Assembly (NCBI RefSeq): GCF_900115475.1
Contig: NZ_FOWP01000004.1
Coordinates: 248,001 to 312,000, forward strand
Source of the DNA: Ectopseudomonas composti
GTDB lineage: Bacteria > Pseudomonadota > Gammaproteobacteria > Pseudomonadales > Pseudomonadaceae
DNA length: 64,000 nt
Direction: 5' to 3'
Shown: one piece after another, positions 9,677 to 18,936 of the stretch
Layout of the letters: the number at the start of each line of letters is the position of its first letter
How positions within the stretch are numbered: position 1 is the first letter of the stretch
Position numbers and translations under genes: made by a program
Notes under the pieces: generated by a model
What the model was told of the DNA's origin: nothing
The model's input: only the letters and a program-made list of their open reading frames with translations
Databases searched by the model: none

Positions 9677-9859
9677 GGTTGCATCCTTGTAAGTAGAGTG
9701 GGGTGTCCTGCCAATGCTAGTGGTTACGGCGCTCGCCCCACAAGTGCGGCGCGCCTGGCGGTATAGCGGCTGTGCGCTGGTTCATGTTTTGGCCCGGGCG
9801 GCGAGCCCGGAGGCGGATGATAGACTGCCGGCAACTTTACGTCAGGTACGGAGCCGCCC

Positions 9860-11305
9860 ATGACTTCCAGCATCTTCTGGTACGACTACGAGACCACCGG
9901 TATCAATCCGCGTTGTGACCGTCCCCTGCAGGTGGCGGGTATCCGTACCGATGAGGCGCTGAACGAGATTGGCGAGCCGCTGAACATCTATTGCCGTCCC
10001 AGCGATGACATCCTGCCGCACCCTGCTGCCTGCCTGGTGACCGGGATCGACCCGCAGCGCCTGCAGCAACTGGGGCTGGATGAGGGCGAGTTCATGACCC
10101 GCGTGCATGCGGCGCTCTCGGCGCCGGGCACCTGTGGCGCTGGCTACAACAGCCTGCGCTTCGATGACGAGGTGACGCGCTACAGCCTCTATCGCAACTT
10201 CTTCGACCCCTACGCGCGCGAGTGGCAGGGCGGCAACAGCCGCTGGGACCTGATCGATCTGGTGCGCACGGCCTATGCGCTGCGTCCCGAAGGCATCGAG
10301 TGGCCCGAGGAAGAGGGGCGGGTCTCGCTCAAGTTGGAGCGGCTGACCCAGGCCAATGGCATCGATCATGGTCAGGCGCACGACGCGCTGTCCGACGTGC
10401 GCGCCACCATTGGCCTGGCGCGTCTGCTAAGGGATCGGCAGCCACGGCTCTACGACTTTCTCTATCAACTGCGCAGCAAGCAGCGGGTCATGGACCAGAT
10501 TCGCCTGCTACAGCCGTTGCTGCATATCTCCGGGCGTTTCTCCGCGGCGCGCCATTACCTGGCGCCGGTGCTGCCGTTGGCCTGGCATCCGCGCAACCGC
10601 AACGCGCTGATCGTCTGCGACCTGCAGGCCGATCCATCGCCTTTGCTGAACCTGGATGCCGATACCCTGCGTAGTCGTCTCTACACGCGCCGCGAGGACC
10701 TCGCCGAGGGTGAGGCGCCAGTGCCGCTGAAGTTGCTGCATATCAATCGCTGTCCGGTGGTAGCGCCGCTCTCGGTATTGCGTGAGGCGGATCGCCAGCG
10801 TCTGCAACTGGACTGGTCGAGCTGCGAGCGCAATGTCGAAGCGCTGAAGAATGAACAGCCGTTGTGGCAGGACAAGTTGGCGGCTATTTACCGTGAGGAA
10901 GACTTCGCCGGTAGTCATGATCCCGAGCAGCAGCTTTACGATGGTTTTATTGGCGATCGTGATCGTCGGTTGTGTGAGCAGGTGCGTAGTGCTCAGCCCC
11001 AGGCATTGGCCAGCGACAAGTGGCCGTTCGACGATGCGCGACTGCCAGAGTTGTTGTTTCGCTATCGGGCACGCAATTTCCCCGAGAGTCTGTCAGCCGC
11101 CGAGCATCAGCGTTGGACGGACTTCTGTCGGCAGCGTCTGAGCGATCCAGAATTCGGTGCGCCGAATACCTTGGCGCAATTTCATGTGGCGCTCGAACAG
11201 TTGCGCACTGACTGCAGCCCAGCGCAATTGCAACTTCTTCAGCAATGGCAGGCGTATGCCGAGCAACTGCGGTCGCGTTTCGCCGTGAATACGGCCGGCG
11301 TTTAA
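9860..11305 (+). CDS. sbcB: Exodeoxyribonuclease I
   Basis: A 481-residue DEDD-family 3'-5' single-strand DNA exonuclease that acts in mismatch repair and recombination. The first acidic motif is FWYDYETTGINPRCDRP (Asp and Glu near residues 8-10). The GYNSLRFDDEV block carries the second Asp, and the third motif is in HGQAHDALSDVRATIGLARLL near residue 180. Length is normal for the family. GGAG at 9850-9853 lies 6 nt before the ATG. It is monocistronic and diverges from the membrane protein at 8918-9676. Confidence 0.95.
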   Translation: MTSSIFWYDYETTGINPRCDRPLQVAGIRTDEALNEIGEPLNIYCRPSDDILPHPAACLVTGIDPQRLQQLGLDEGEFMTRVHAALSAPGTCGAGYNSLRFDDEVTRYSLYRNFFDPYAREWQGGNSRWDLIDLVRTAYALRPEGIEWPEEEGRVSLKLERLTQANGIDHGQAHDALSDVRATIGLARLLRDRQPRLYDFLYQLRSKQRVMDQIRLLQPLLHISGRFSAARHYLAPVLPLAWHPRNRNALIVCDLQADPSPLLNLDADTLRSRLYTRREDLAEGEAPVPLKLLHINRCPVVAPLSVLREADRQRLQLDWSSCERNVEALKNEQPLWQDKLAAIYREEDFAGSHDPEQQLYDGFIGDRDRRLCEQVRSAQPQALASDKWPFDDARLPELLFRYRARNFPESLSAAEHQRWTDFCRQRLSDPEFGAPNTLAQFHVALEQLRTDCSPAQLQLLQQWQAYAEQLRSRFAVNTAGV

Positions 11306-11495
11306 TCGGGCAGGAGACCGCCATGGCGATGGATGAGGACCATGCTGTTTTCGGAACGTTGTAAGAAACGTGAAGGGGGGAACTTTTCTTTTTGCTGCCG
11401 GCTGGGCAGTGCTCAGATTAATTGAGCGCGGCAAGTCTCGGCACAAGACATTGCCCAAAACTGCTTTCTCGGTCGATGCAGGAAAACATAAGCAA

Positions 11496-11521
11496 TAAAA
11501 AACGCCAGCATGGCTGGCGTT
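11496..11521 (-). terminator. Intrinsic terminator of mvaT
   Basis: A 9-bp hairpin (AACGCCAGC at 11501-11509 with its complement at 11513-11521, loop ATG) is followed on the minus strand by a T run (A run at 11496-11502). It lies about 20 nt past the mvaT stop. Confidence 0.88.
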
Positions 11522-11539
11522 TTCGGTGTCGCTCAGGTG

Positions 11540-11914
11540 TTAGCCCAGCAGCGTGGCCCAGCCTTCGACGACATCGGCGCCCCACTTGGCTTTCCACTCT
11601 TTCAGGGTCTTGTGGTTGCCGCCTTTGGTTTCGATCACTTCGCCGCTGTGCGGGTTCTTGTACTGCTTCACCTTGCGTGCGCGCTTGGTGGCGGCCGGCT
11701 TGCTGGCGCGTGCGCCTTTGGCAGTTTTGGCCTCAGGGTCGAGCAGGGCGATGATGTCGCGCAGCGACTTCTGATATTCGCCCATCAGGGTGCGCAGCTT
11801 GCCTTCGAATTCCAGTTCTTTCTTCAGCTTGTCGTCTTGCGACAGGTTCTTCAGACGCTCTTGCAGTTCCTTGATGGCTTCTTCTGTAGCGCGGTATTCA
11901 TTGATCAGCGACAT
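11540..11914 (-). CDS. mvaT: H-NS family nucleoid regulator MvaT
   Basis: A 124-residue xenogeneic silencer, matching P. aeruginosa MvaT in length and almost throughout in sequence. Residues 1-60 form the coiled-coil oligomerisation region (MSLINEYRATEEAIKELQER). A basic linker follows (KRARKVKQ), and the C-terminal AT-hook-like DNA-binding motif reads NPHSGEVIETKGGNHKTLKEW. It binds AT-rich DNA and represses horizontally acquired genes. The start at 11914 is preferred over an ATG two codons upstream because AAGG lies 8 nt before it and only 2 nt before the other. Confidence 0.96.
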   Translation of the reverse strand: MSLINEYRATEEAIKELQERLKNLSQDDKLKKELEFEGKLRTLMGEYQKSLRDIIALLDPEAKTAKGARASKPAATKRARKVKQYKNPHSGEVIETKGGNHKTLKEWKAKWGADVVEGWATLLG

Positions 11915-12214
11915 GGGCATTACCTTGGCGTGAATAAATCGGAGGAGTGAACAGTGGCGTAATAATAGTCACGCACTTATAGCAAGTAAACAGCGAGCCA
12001 TGAAATAACTGCAGTGCAATGCAACCCTTTGTGTCGCACGCGCCTGAATTAAATTGGCAGTTGCAACTCGCTCATGAAGTTTTCAATGCGCGTTAGTCGT
12101 GCACTTTCTATCCGTTCGGCCGTGGCCTTGAAAGGTGCGTCGTTGCTGCAGTTTTGCCGGCATATCGTTAGAATGGCCGACTTTTGCGCCGCTATTGGCA
12201 TTGGGGTTTTAGTC
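11915..12214. other. mvaT-purU divergent intergenic region
   Basis: About 300 bases between the divergent mvaT and purU starts. The sequence is AT-richer than its surroundings (for example 12040-12060), as expected for an autoregulated mvaT promoter. An open frame runs into purU from 12074, but the homologous purU protein begins at 12215. I see no further gene here. Confidence 0.6.
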
Positions 12215-13066
12215 ATGCGTACGTTCAGATTGGTCATCTCCTGCCCTGACCGCGTCGGCATCGTTGCCAAAGTCAGTAATTTCCTCGCCACTTATAACGG
12301 CTGGATTACCGAAGCCAGCCACCACTCCGATACGCAGAGTGGCTGGTTCTTCATGCGCCATGAAATTCGTGCCGATTCCCTGCCGTTCGACCTGGACGGT
12401 TTCAAGCAAGCCTTCTCGCCGATTGCCCGTGAGTTCTCCATGGAGTGGCGCGTCACCGACTCGGCACAGAAAAAGCGTGTGGTGCTGATGGCCAGTCGTG
12501 AGTCGCACTGCCTGGCTGATCTGTTGCACCGCTGGCACAGCAATGAGCTCGACTGCGAGATCCCCTGTGTGATCGCCAACCATGACGACCTGCGCAGCAT
12601 GGTCGAGTGGCATGGCATTCCGTACTTCCATGTTCCGGTCGACCCCAAGAACAAGGCGCCGGCCTTCGCCGAGGTGGAGCGTCTGGTCAAGGAGCATCAG
12701 GCCGATGTCATCGTCCTGGCGCGCTACATGCAGATCCTGCCACCGGCGTTGTGCGCCGAATTCGCTCAGCGTGTGATCAACATCCATCACAGCTTCCTGC
12801 CGTCGTTCGTCGGCGCCAAGCCCTACCACCAAGCCTCGTTGCGCGGCGTGAAGTTGATCGGCGCCACCTCGCACTACGTGACCGAGGAGTTGGACGCCGG
12901 CCCGATCATCGAGCAGGACGTGGTGCGCGTGACGCACCGCGACGATATCGAGGAGATGGTGCGCCTCGGTAAGGACGTGGAGAAAATGGTTCTGGCCCGT
13001 GGGCTACGCTATCACTTGGAAGACCGAGTGTTGGTGCACGACAACAAGACGGTGGTGTTCGACTGA
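12215..13066 (+). CDS. purU: Formyltetrahydrofolate deformylase
   Basis: A 283-residue enzyme that hydrolyses 10-formyl-THF to THF and formate, balancing one-carbon pools. An N-terminal ACT domain (residues 1-80, beginning MRTFRLVISCPDRVGIVAKV) precedes the formyltransferase fold. The catalytic Asn-His-Asp set is visible in [20 protein letters not shown] and ELDAGPIIEQD. The frame stays open upstream to 12074, but alignment to the family supports ATG 12215. A second purU homologue occurs at 40909-41775, next to folD and mgdABCD. This copy is therefore likely the housekeeping one. Confidence 0.95.
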   Translation: MRTFRLVISCPDRVGIVAKVSNFLATYNGWITEASHHSDTQSGWFFMRHEIRADSLPFDLDGFKQAFSPIAREFSMEWRVTDSAQKKRVVLMASRESHCLADLLHRWHSNELDCEIPCVIANHDDLRSMVEWHGIPYFHVPVDPKNKAPAFAEVERLVKEHQADVIVLARYMQILPPALCAEFAQRVINIHHSFLPSFVGAKPYHQASLRGVKLIGATSHYVTEELDAGPIIEQDVVRVTHRDDIEEMVRLGKDVEKMVLARGLRYHLEDRVLVHDNKTVVFD

Positions 13067-13111
13067 TCTTGCGGTGTGGGCCGACTCGATGCCTGTCACA
13101 GGAGAACGCCC

Positions 13112-13537
13112 ATGCTCAAGTCCATCAAGGTGCGCGACTACATGACCCGCCATCTGGTGACGTTCAGGTCGGATACCGATCTGTTCACTGCCATCAACCG
13201 ATTGCTGGAGCACCGTATTTCCGGCGCTCCGGTGGTCGACTCCCAGGGCCACCTGATTGGCCTGTTGTCGGAGGGTGATTGCTTGCGTGGCATTCTCTCT
13301 GGCGCCTACTACGAAGCCACTGGTGGCAACGTCAGCACCTACATGACCACCGAGGTCGAGACCGTCAGCCCGGAGGCGGACATCATCGATCTGTCGGAAC
13401 GTTTCCTGCGTGGGCGGCGTCGGCGCATGCCGGTGATCGAGAACGGTCGTCTGGTTGGTCAGATCAGCCGTCATGACGTGCTTCGCGCAGTCAAGGAATT
13501 CGCCCAGCATGAGCAGGGCGAGTTGAGCGTAGGCTGA
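13112..13537 (+). CDS. CBS-pair domain protein
   Basis: A 141-residue protein made of two CBS domains (about residues 8-65 and 75-130) and little else. Typical elements are VRDYMTRHLVTFRSD, ISGAPVVDSQGHLIGLLSEGDCL and RMPVIENGRLVGQISRHDVLRAV. CBS pairs bind adenosine nucleotides and act as energy sensors, but no partner domain is present to show the target. ATG 13112 has AGGAG at 13100-13104. It follows purU by 45 nt and is tightly coupled to the small gene at 13548. Confidence 0.9.
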   Translation: MLKSIKVRDYMTRHLVTFRSDTDLFTAINRLLEHRISGAPVVDSQGHLIGLLSEGDCLRGILSGAYYEATGGNVSTYMTTEVETVSPEADIIDLSERFLRGRRRRMPVIENGRLVGQISRHDVLRAVKEFAQHEQGELSVG

Positions 13538-13547
13538 GGAGGCGGCA

Positions 13548-13727
13548 ATGAGCGATCCGTTGGACAAGGCGACCTCCAAGGCGCCGCCGACATTGGGAGA
13601 GGGCTGCGTGCGGCGTTACGATCCCGACGCGTTGAGCGAAGAGGATGGTACCGAGTTCGCCGAGGCGGCCGAGTTGTGGCGCCAGTTGCAGGAACAGACC
13701 GAAGACAAACCCGAGCACGAGCGATAA
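13548..13727 (+). CDS. Small acidic hypothetical protein
   Basis: A 59-residue ORF beginning MSDPLDKATSKAPP. It has a perfect AGGAGG at 13537-13542 that overlaps the stop of the CBS gene, with a 5-nt spacer. The product is very acidic with a helical C-terminal half (DGTEFAEAAELWRQLQEQ). Codon use matches the neighbours. Coupling to the CBS gene argues that it is translated. I cannot name the family or function. Confidence 0.7.
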   Translation: MSDPLDKATSKAPPTLGEGCVRRYDPDALSEEDGTEFAEAAELWRQLQEQTEDKPEHER

Positions 13728-13792
13728 AGAAGAAGGGCACCGAGACTCATGCCCGATCAGATGAGACGTAATGTCTGGCGCGGATGGCCTTT

Positions 13793-13857
13793 GTAGGGTG
13801 CGCCGTGCGCACCAATGAAGGTAACGTCGGCATTTCGGTGCGCACGGCGCACCCTAC
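13793..13857. repeat. REP-like inverted repeat, GTAGGGTGCGC family
   Basis: Two 21-bp arms in perfect inverted orientation, 13793-13813 (GTAGGGTGCGCCGTGCGC...) and 13837-13857, separated by 23 nt. The same arm sequence recurs at 34731-34788, 42029-42049 and 43418-43438. This indicates a dispersed intergenic repeat family. Confidence 0.85.
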
Positions 13858-13925
13858 CTATACCCGTATCCTGACGCTTGACTGACTGGCATTAGCGCCG
13901 AGGCGCCCGTTTCGTTGCCGGTGGG

Positions 13926-15803
13926 TTAGATGCGGAAACTGTCGACCAGTTGCTTGAGGCGCACGGCCTGTTGCTCCAGATCGCCGCAGGCGCGCAGGGT
14001 GGCCTGCAGGTTTTCCACACCTTCCTGGTTGAGGGTGTTGATCTCGATGATGTCCATGTTCAGCGACTCGATCACCGAGGTCTGCTCTTCGGTGGCGGTC
14101 GCGACCGACTGGTTCATGCCATCGATCTCACCGATACGCGCGGTCACCGTGCCCAGGCGCTCACCGGCCTGGTTGGCGATCTCCACACTGTCCTCACTGT
14201 AGCGCTGGCTTTCGGTCATGGTGGTGACCGACTCGCGTGAGCCAACCTGCAGCTCCTCGATCATCTTCTCGATTTCCTGTGCCGACTCCTGGGTGCGGTG
14301 CGCCAGGTTGCGCACCTCGTCGGCGACCACGGCGAAGCCGCGACCGGCTTCACCGGCGCGGGCCGCTTCGATGGCGGCGTTGAGCGCGAGCAGGTTGGTC
14401 TGCTGGGAGATGCTCTTGATCACTTCGAGAATCTGGCCGATGTCCACGGTCTTGCTGTTGAGCATTTCGATCTTGGCGCAGGCGTCGCTGATCTTGTCCG
14501 AGAGCTCGCTCATCGAGCGGATCGCCTGTTGCACGACCTTGCCGCCATCTTCCGCCTGATGGCGAGCATCCGAGGCCTGGTTCGAGGCGTCGGCAGCGTT
14601 GCGGGCGATTTCCTGCGCGGCGGCACCGAGTTGGTTGATCGCCGCCGCCACGCTGTTGGTGCGGCTGGCCTGTTCGTCAGAGTTGGCCATCGACGAGTTG
14701 GAGGCATTGACCACCAGCTTGGCCACTTCGTTGACTTGCACCGTGGCGGACGACACCTCACGGATGGAGCTGTGGATACGCTCGACGAAGCGGTTGAAGG
14801 AACTGGCCAGCGCGCCGAATTCGTCGTTGGATTGAATCGCCAGGCGCTTGGTCAGGTCGCCTTCGCCCTGGGCGATGTCCTCCATGGCCTTGCCCATGGT
14901 GTTCAGCGGCTGCATCAGCACGCGGATCAACAGACCGAGCAGGGCGATGATCAGCACCACAGCAATTACCGTGGCGACGATGGCCGAGGTGCGAAATTCG
15001 CTGAGCATCGAGTAGGCCTTGGCTTTGTCGATGGACAGACCGATGTGCCACTTGACCGAAGGCAGCCCCTGCACCGGGGTGAAGGTGAGAATGCGGGTGT
15101 CGCCATCGACTGACACTTCGCTGAATGCGTTGCTGATGCTCGGGGTGTTCTGCGGGTAGATATCCTTGAGGTTCTTCATCACCAGGTTCTTGTCCGGGTG
15201 TACCAGGATCTTGCCGTCGGCGCTGACCAGGAAGGCATAGCCGATGCCGTCGAAGTCCAGTGCATTGATGATGTTGACCAGAGTTTGCAGGCTCAGGTCG
15301 CCACCGACCACGCCAGCCGGGCGTGCCGGGGTGGCGATGGTGATGATCAGCTCACTGGTGGCCGCGTCGACGTAAGGCTCGGTCAGGGTAGTGCCACCGG
15401 CGGCCAGGGCATCCTTGTACCAGGGGCGGCTGCGTGGGTCGTAGTCGGCGGGCATCTGCTCGTCCGGGCGCATGGTGAAACCACCGCTCTCGGTGCCCAG
15501 ATAGGTGAAGGCGAAAGAAGAAGTCAGTGCCTTTTGCTCCAGCAGCTTGACCACGCGATCCGTCTCGCTGTCATTGCTGATCGACTGCGCCGCGCTTTCC
15601 ACCAGCAGAATGCGCCCGGATAGCCAGTTCTGAATGTTGCTGGCCGTTACGTTACCCATTTCCTGCAGGTAGCTTTCCAGGTCCTCGCGGATGGCATTGC
15701 GTTGTAGATAGTCGTTGTAGAGGGTGAACAGCGAGAAGGCGGCGATCACCACCAAGGACGCTGCGAGCAGAATCTTGTGGCTGAACTGCAGGTTTTTGGT
15801 CAT
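13926..15803 (-). CDS. Methyl-accepting chemotaxis protein, PctA-like amino-acid receptor
   Basis: A 625-residue transmembrane chemoreceptor. TM1 spans about residues 8-30 ([20 protein letters not shown]). The periplasmic dCache domain follows, then TM2 near 285-305, HAMP, and a signalling domain with the conserved tip [39 protein letters not shown]. In the ligand pocket, [12 protein letters not shown] and the later GGDLSLQ Asp match the dCache amino-acid-binding motif. The N-terminus nearly matches P. aeruginosa PctA. The start at 15803 fits that family; the frame is open 52 codons further upstream. There is no C-terminal CheR pentapeptide. Confidence 0.92.
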   Translation of the reverse strand: MTKNLQFSHKILLAASLVVIAAFSLFTLYNDYLQRNAIREDLESYLQEMGNVTASNIQNWLSGRILLVESAAQSISNDSETDRVVKLLEQKALTSSFAFTYLGTESGGFTMRPDEQMPADYDPRSRPWYKDALAAGGTTLTEPYVDAATSELIITIATPARPAGVVGGDLSLQTLVNIINALDFDGIGYAFLVSADGKILVHPDKNLVMKNLKDIYPQNTPSISNAFSEVSVDGDTRILTFTPVQGLPSVKWHIGLSIDKAKAYSMLSEFRTSAIVATVIAVVLIIALLGLLIRVLMQPLNTMGKAMEDIAQGEGDLTKRLAIQSNDEFGALASSFNRFVERIHSSIREVSSATVQVNEVAKLVVNASNSSMANSDEQASRTNSVAAAINQLGAAAQEIARNAADASNQASDARHQAEDGGKVVQQAIRSMSELSDKISDACAKIEMLNSKTVDIGQILEVIKSISQQTNLLALNAAIEAARAGEAGRGFAVVADEVRNLAHRTQESAQEIEKMIEELQVGSRESVTTMTESQRYSEDSVEIANQAGERLGTVTARIGEIDGMNQSVATATEEQTSVIESLNMDIIEINTLNQEGVENLQATLRACGDLEQQAVRLKQLVDSFRI

Positions 15804-15915
15804 GTTGTCTTGCGTCCGAATGGCTCTGGAACCAGTCTTGTGTTCCACGACGGCGCTTGAAGGGCGCTTGTGTGGGCTGTTGCGGCAGGTGGAATAGCTA
15901 CTTGCTCTGCTGTTT

Positions 15916-15943
15916 GTGTCGGCATATCTGCAGTAAAGCTTTA
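15916..15943 (-). promoter_or_regulatory. Possible FliA (sigma-28) promoter for the chemoreceptor
   Basis: On the minus strand TAAAGCTT (15943-15936) and GCCGACAC (15923-15916) are separated by 12 nt. This resembles the pseudomonad flagellar sigma consensus TNAAGTTT-N12-GCCGATA. It lies about 110 nt upstream of the chemoreceptor start, which suits a motility gene. Found by eye. Confidence 0.55.
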
Positions 15944-15960
15944 ACCCAGGGGATGGCAAG

Positions 15961-17445
15961 ATGCCTTTGAATTCACAGTTCGTATTGGGTGCTGGCAGTG
16001 ATGGTCAGGCGGTTGGTCAGCCATTACGTCTAGCGAACCGTCACGGCCTTATTGCGGGCGCTACCGGCACCGGCAAGACAGTGACTTTGCAGCGATTGAT
16101 CGAGACCTTCAGTGACGCCGGGGTGGCAGTGTTCGCCGCCGATGTCAAAGGCGACCTGTGTGGTCTTGGCGCTGTCGGCATGCCGCAAGGCAAGGTCGCC
16201 GAGCGTATCGCCAGCATGCCCTGGCTGAATCACCAGCCGCAGGCGTATCCGGTGACGCTGTGGGACGTACATGGCCAGAGTGGCCATCCACTGCGTACCA
16301 CGCTCAGTGAGATGGGGCCGCTGCTGCTCGGTGCGCTGCTCGAGCTGACCGACAGTCAGCAGGCGGCACTCTATGCGGCGTTCAAGGTGGCTGACCGCGA
16401 AGGTCTGCTGCTGCTCGACTTGAAGGACCTGAAAGCACTGCTCGGCTACCTCAAGGACAATCCGCAGGTGTTGGGTGAGGACAGTGCACTGTTCACCAAT
16501 ACGTCCGCGCAGGCGCTGTTGCGTCGCCTGGCAGGGCTGGAGCAGCAGGGCGCCGAGGCCCTGTTCGGCGAGCCGGCGTTGCAGCTCGAAGACCTGTTGC
16601 ATCCTGATCGCGATGGCCGCGGCCGCGTGCACCTGCTCGATGCCACCCGCCTGGTTCACGAAGCGCCAAAGGTGTATGCAACCTTCCTGCTGTGGCTGTT
16701 GGCTGAGTTGTTCGAACAACTGCCGGAGCGCGGTGACGCCGACAAGCCGGTGCTGGCGTTGTTCTTCGATGAGGCGCACCTGCTCTTTCAGGGCACGCCG
16801 AAGGCGCTGCAGGAGCGGCTGGAGCAGGTGGTGCGGTTGATTCGTTCCAAGGGCGTCGGGGTGTATTTCGTCACTCAGTCGCCAGGCGATCTGCCGGACG
16901 ACGTACTGGCTCAACTTGGTCTGCGCATCCAGCACGGCTTGCGTGCCTTCACTGCCAAGGAGCAAAAGGCCTTGCGTGCGGTGGCTGATGGATTTCGCCC
17001 GAACCCGGCGTTCAGCACGCTGAATGTGCTCACCGAACTGGGGATTGGCGAAGCATTGGTGGGTACGTTGGAGGAAAAGGGCACGCCGGCCATGGTTCAG
17101 CGCGTGGCCATCGCCCCGCCGCAATCACGCATCGGCCCGTTGAACGAAGCCGAGCGAGCGGCGCTGGTGCGTCAATCGCCCCTCGCCGGTCGTTACGACA
17201 AACCCATCGACCGCGAGTCGGCCTACGAGCTGCTGACTGCTCGTGCGGCGCAGGCAGCCGCCGAAGCACCGGCGCAAGTCAGTACCAAGACCAAGACAGC
17301 AACGCAGGATCAGGGACTTGGGCAGATGGCGGGCGAGTTGCTCGGCGGCGCGATGAAAAGTGCCATGCGCCAGGCGGCCAATCAACTCGGTCGGCAACTG
17401 GTGCGTGGATTGATGGGGTCGCTGATGGGAGGCAAGAAGCGTTGA
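15961..17445 (+). CDS. HerA-like ATPase, DUF853 family (YjgR type)
   Basis: A 494-residue P-loop ATPase of the helicase HerA-like DUF853 family. Walker A is GATGTGKT at residues 33-40, followed by [28 protein letters not shown]. Walker B is [14 protein letters not shown] near residue 265, and the [22 protein letters not shown] block is typical. Its cellular job is not established; HerA relatives translocate DNA or protein. The C-terminus is Gly/Lys-rich (LMGGKKR). It is divergent from the chemoreceptor and followed by a hairpin. Confidence 0.9.
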   Translation: MPLNSQFVLGAGSDGQAVGQPLRLANRHGLIAGATGTGKTVTLQRLIETFSDAGVAVFAADVKGDLCGLGAVGMPQGKVAERIASMPWLNHQPQAYPVTLWDVHGQSGHPLRTTLSEMGPLLLGALLELTDSQQAALYAAFKVADREGLLLLDLKDLKALLGYLKDNPQVLGEDSALFTNTSAQALLRRLAGLEQQGAEALFGEPALQLEDLLHPDRDGRGRVHLLDATRLVHEAPKVYATFLLWLLAELFEQLPERGDADKPVLALFFDEAHLLFQGTPKALQERLEQVVRLIRSKGVGVYFVTQSPGDLPDDVLAQLGLRIQHGLRAFTAKEQKALRAVADGFRPNPAFSTLNVLTELGIGEALVGTLEEKGTPAMVQRVAIAPPQSRIGPLNEAERAALVRQSPLAGRYDKPIDRESAYELLTARAAQAAAEAPAQVSTKTKTATQDQGLGQMAGELLGGAMKSAMRQAANQLGRQLVRGLMGSLMGGKKR

Positions 17446-17451
17446 TGTCAC

Positions 17452-17478
17452 TTGCAGCCGCGTTTTACGCGGCTGCAA
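17452..17478. terminator. Hairpin between convergent genes
   Basis: An 11-bp perfect stem (TTGCAGCCGCG at 17452-17462 with its complement at 17468-17478, loop TTTTA) begins just after the HerA-like gene stop. There is no good T tract on either strand, so its use as an intrinsic terminator is uncertain. Confidence 0.5.
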
Positions 17479-17493
17479 TACCCGCTCAGGAGC

Positions 17494-17712
17494 TTATTCG
17501 CACTCGTTGGCCGCTTCTTTCTTTTCCTGGCGCTCTTTTTCGATCTTCTCGATTTCTTTATCGAACGCCTGATCGAGCAGGCTGGGTCTCTTGCGCCAGG
17601 GTTTGCGATCGGGGTCTGGTTGAGCGGCGTAGGTGATGACTTCTCCGCCGTATACATCCTTGTAACGCTGCGCCTGGCGCTCGAGTTCGGCGCGCAGTTC
17701 GTCTTTCGTCAC
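17494..17712 (-). CDS. Small charged hypothetical protein
   Basis: A 72-residue protein starting MTKDELRAELERQAQRYKDVYGGEVITYA. It has a basic middle (DPDRKPWRKRPSLLDQAF) and a Lys/Glu-rich helical C-terminus that looks like a short coiled coil. It has no signal peptide or membrane span. I do not know its function. It stands alone between the HerA-like gene and the aldose epimerase gene. Confidence 0.7.
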   Translation of the reverse strand: MTKDELRAELERQAQRYKDVYGGEVITYAAQPDPDRKPWRKRPSLLDQAFDKEIEKIEKERQEKKEAANECE

Positions 17713-17953
17713 GGGTTTTACCTGTCGGTTGTGATCGATACACAGAATAGTGGGAGCGCCACGTTTAACCGTTGCGCCTGCAGTCGATCTAGGGTGTTTG
17801 CCTTGGGTGGCAGGGAGAAAGTTCGTAAAGCTTCGTGCTTTACATCGTTCTCTTTTCTCTTCGGTTACTTATCTGTCAGTAACTTTTTTCCGAGAAAAGT
17901 TGCATGGTGCAACTGTTGCGTATTATCACCAACGCCATTCGAATGTCTAGTGA

Positions 17954-18829
17954 TCAACCGGCAAGCGCCTGATAACGCAGGGTGAAACTCATCTGACAAC
18001 TTTGTCCCTGTGCCAGCAATTGCAGTCCAGGCCGACCCGGCAGATGGTGGGCGTTGACCGGGTGAGTGACGGGCTCGAAACAGAAGAAGTGCTGCGCTTC
18101 TGGGCAGAACAATAGAAATATATCGCTGCCCTGGGCTTCGCAGACGAGCTGATAGCCAGCGTCCGCTTGAATGATGCGAGCGCTGCCTGGCCATTGGGTA
18201 AAGGCATTGTCGACAAGTTGTTGCGGCAGCAAGGTAGGCTCTTCGAAATTCCAGTGTGCGGGTAGCCCGCTGCAATGGCTGGACAGTTTGTCTTCGCCAC
18301 ATAACCAGACACCACCTGCTTGTGCCTGCAAGCGCGTATGCGCGGTCCGTGGCAGATAGGGATGAAAGCCAAGGCCATACCAGGCGGCCTGCGCGCCGAG
18401 ATGGGTGGCGTGTAACGTCAGGCGCAGGCAGCCGTCAGATAGTCGTACATGGAGGTTGGCGCGGTAGGGAAAAGGCGATTGGCATTCCAGCTGCAGGTTG
18501 GCGCTGTCTGATGTCATGTCGACTACCTGCCAGGATTGTTGCCAGGCACTGCCGTGTATCGGCAGGGGCTCATGCTCGGTGTTGGCGCTCAGCGCTTGCC
18601 AGCCTGCGGGTGTAGCGAAACCACCGCCGCCGATACGATTGGACCAGGGCAACAAGGGGTAACAGGCCAGGCGCCGAGGATTGGCGGCGGCCAGCGCCTG
18701 TTCGTCGTTATGGCGAAGAAGCGGCAGGCCGTCGCTCAGGCGCACCCAGTTGACCAGACTTGCGCCCAGTTCCGGAGCAAGGGTCAGTTGTGTCAGGCTA
18801 TCGCGCAGAGTCAGCAGAGTCGTTGGCAT
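17954..18829 (-). CDS. Aldose 1-epimerase family protein
   Basis: A 291-residue galactose-mutarotase fold protein that would interconvert alpha and beta anomers of a sugar. Visible family elements are NRIGGGGFATPAGWQALSANTE with LPIHGSAW near residues 80-110, GLGFHPYLPR near 160-175 (His), and the C-terminal EPVTHPVNAHHLPGRPGL. The start at 18829 is chosen because GGAG lies 6 nt upstream; in-frame ATGs at 18865 and 18880 lack a clear ribosome site. It is divergent from the FadR-type regulator and shares its promoter region, which suggests a role with the uronate/sugar-acid locus. Confidence 0.85.
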   Translation of the reverse strand: MPTTLLTLRDSLTQLTLAPELGASLVNWVRLSDGLPLLRHNDEQALAAANPRRLACYPLLPWSNRIGGGGFATPAGWQALSANTEHEPLPIHGSAWQQSWQVVDMTSDSANLQLECQSPFPYRANLHVRLSDGCLRLTLHATHLGAQAAWYGLGFHPYLPRTAHTRLQAQAGGVWLCGEDKLSSHCSGLPAHWNFEEPTLLPQQLVDNAFTQWPGSARIIQADAGYQLVCEAQGSDIFLLFCPEAQHFFCFEPVTHPVNAHHLPGRPGLQLLAQGQSCQMSFTLRYQALAG

Positions 18830-18868
18830 TTGGCGCTCCGAGGGCTGTAATTGTCGGGAATTCATAGT

Positions 18869-18881
18869 GTCATCGTACAAC
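18869..18881. promoter_or_regulatory. Candidate FadR-type operator
   Basis: Read on the minus strand, the site is GTTGTACGATGAC. It fits GTTGT-N3-ATGAC, also present upstream of udh at 25542-25554 and as GTTGTATGACAAC at 25797-25809. It lies between the divergent epimerase and regulator starts. Confidence 0.55.
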
Positions 18882-18936
18882 TGCTAGGCTATCATTACTG
18901 CAAAGCCTCAAGTCTTAAGTCGAGAACTCGTCCGCC

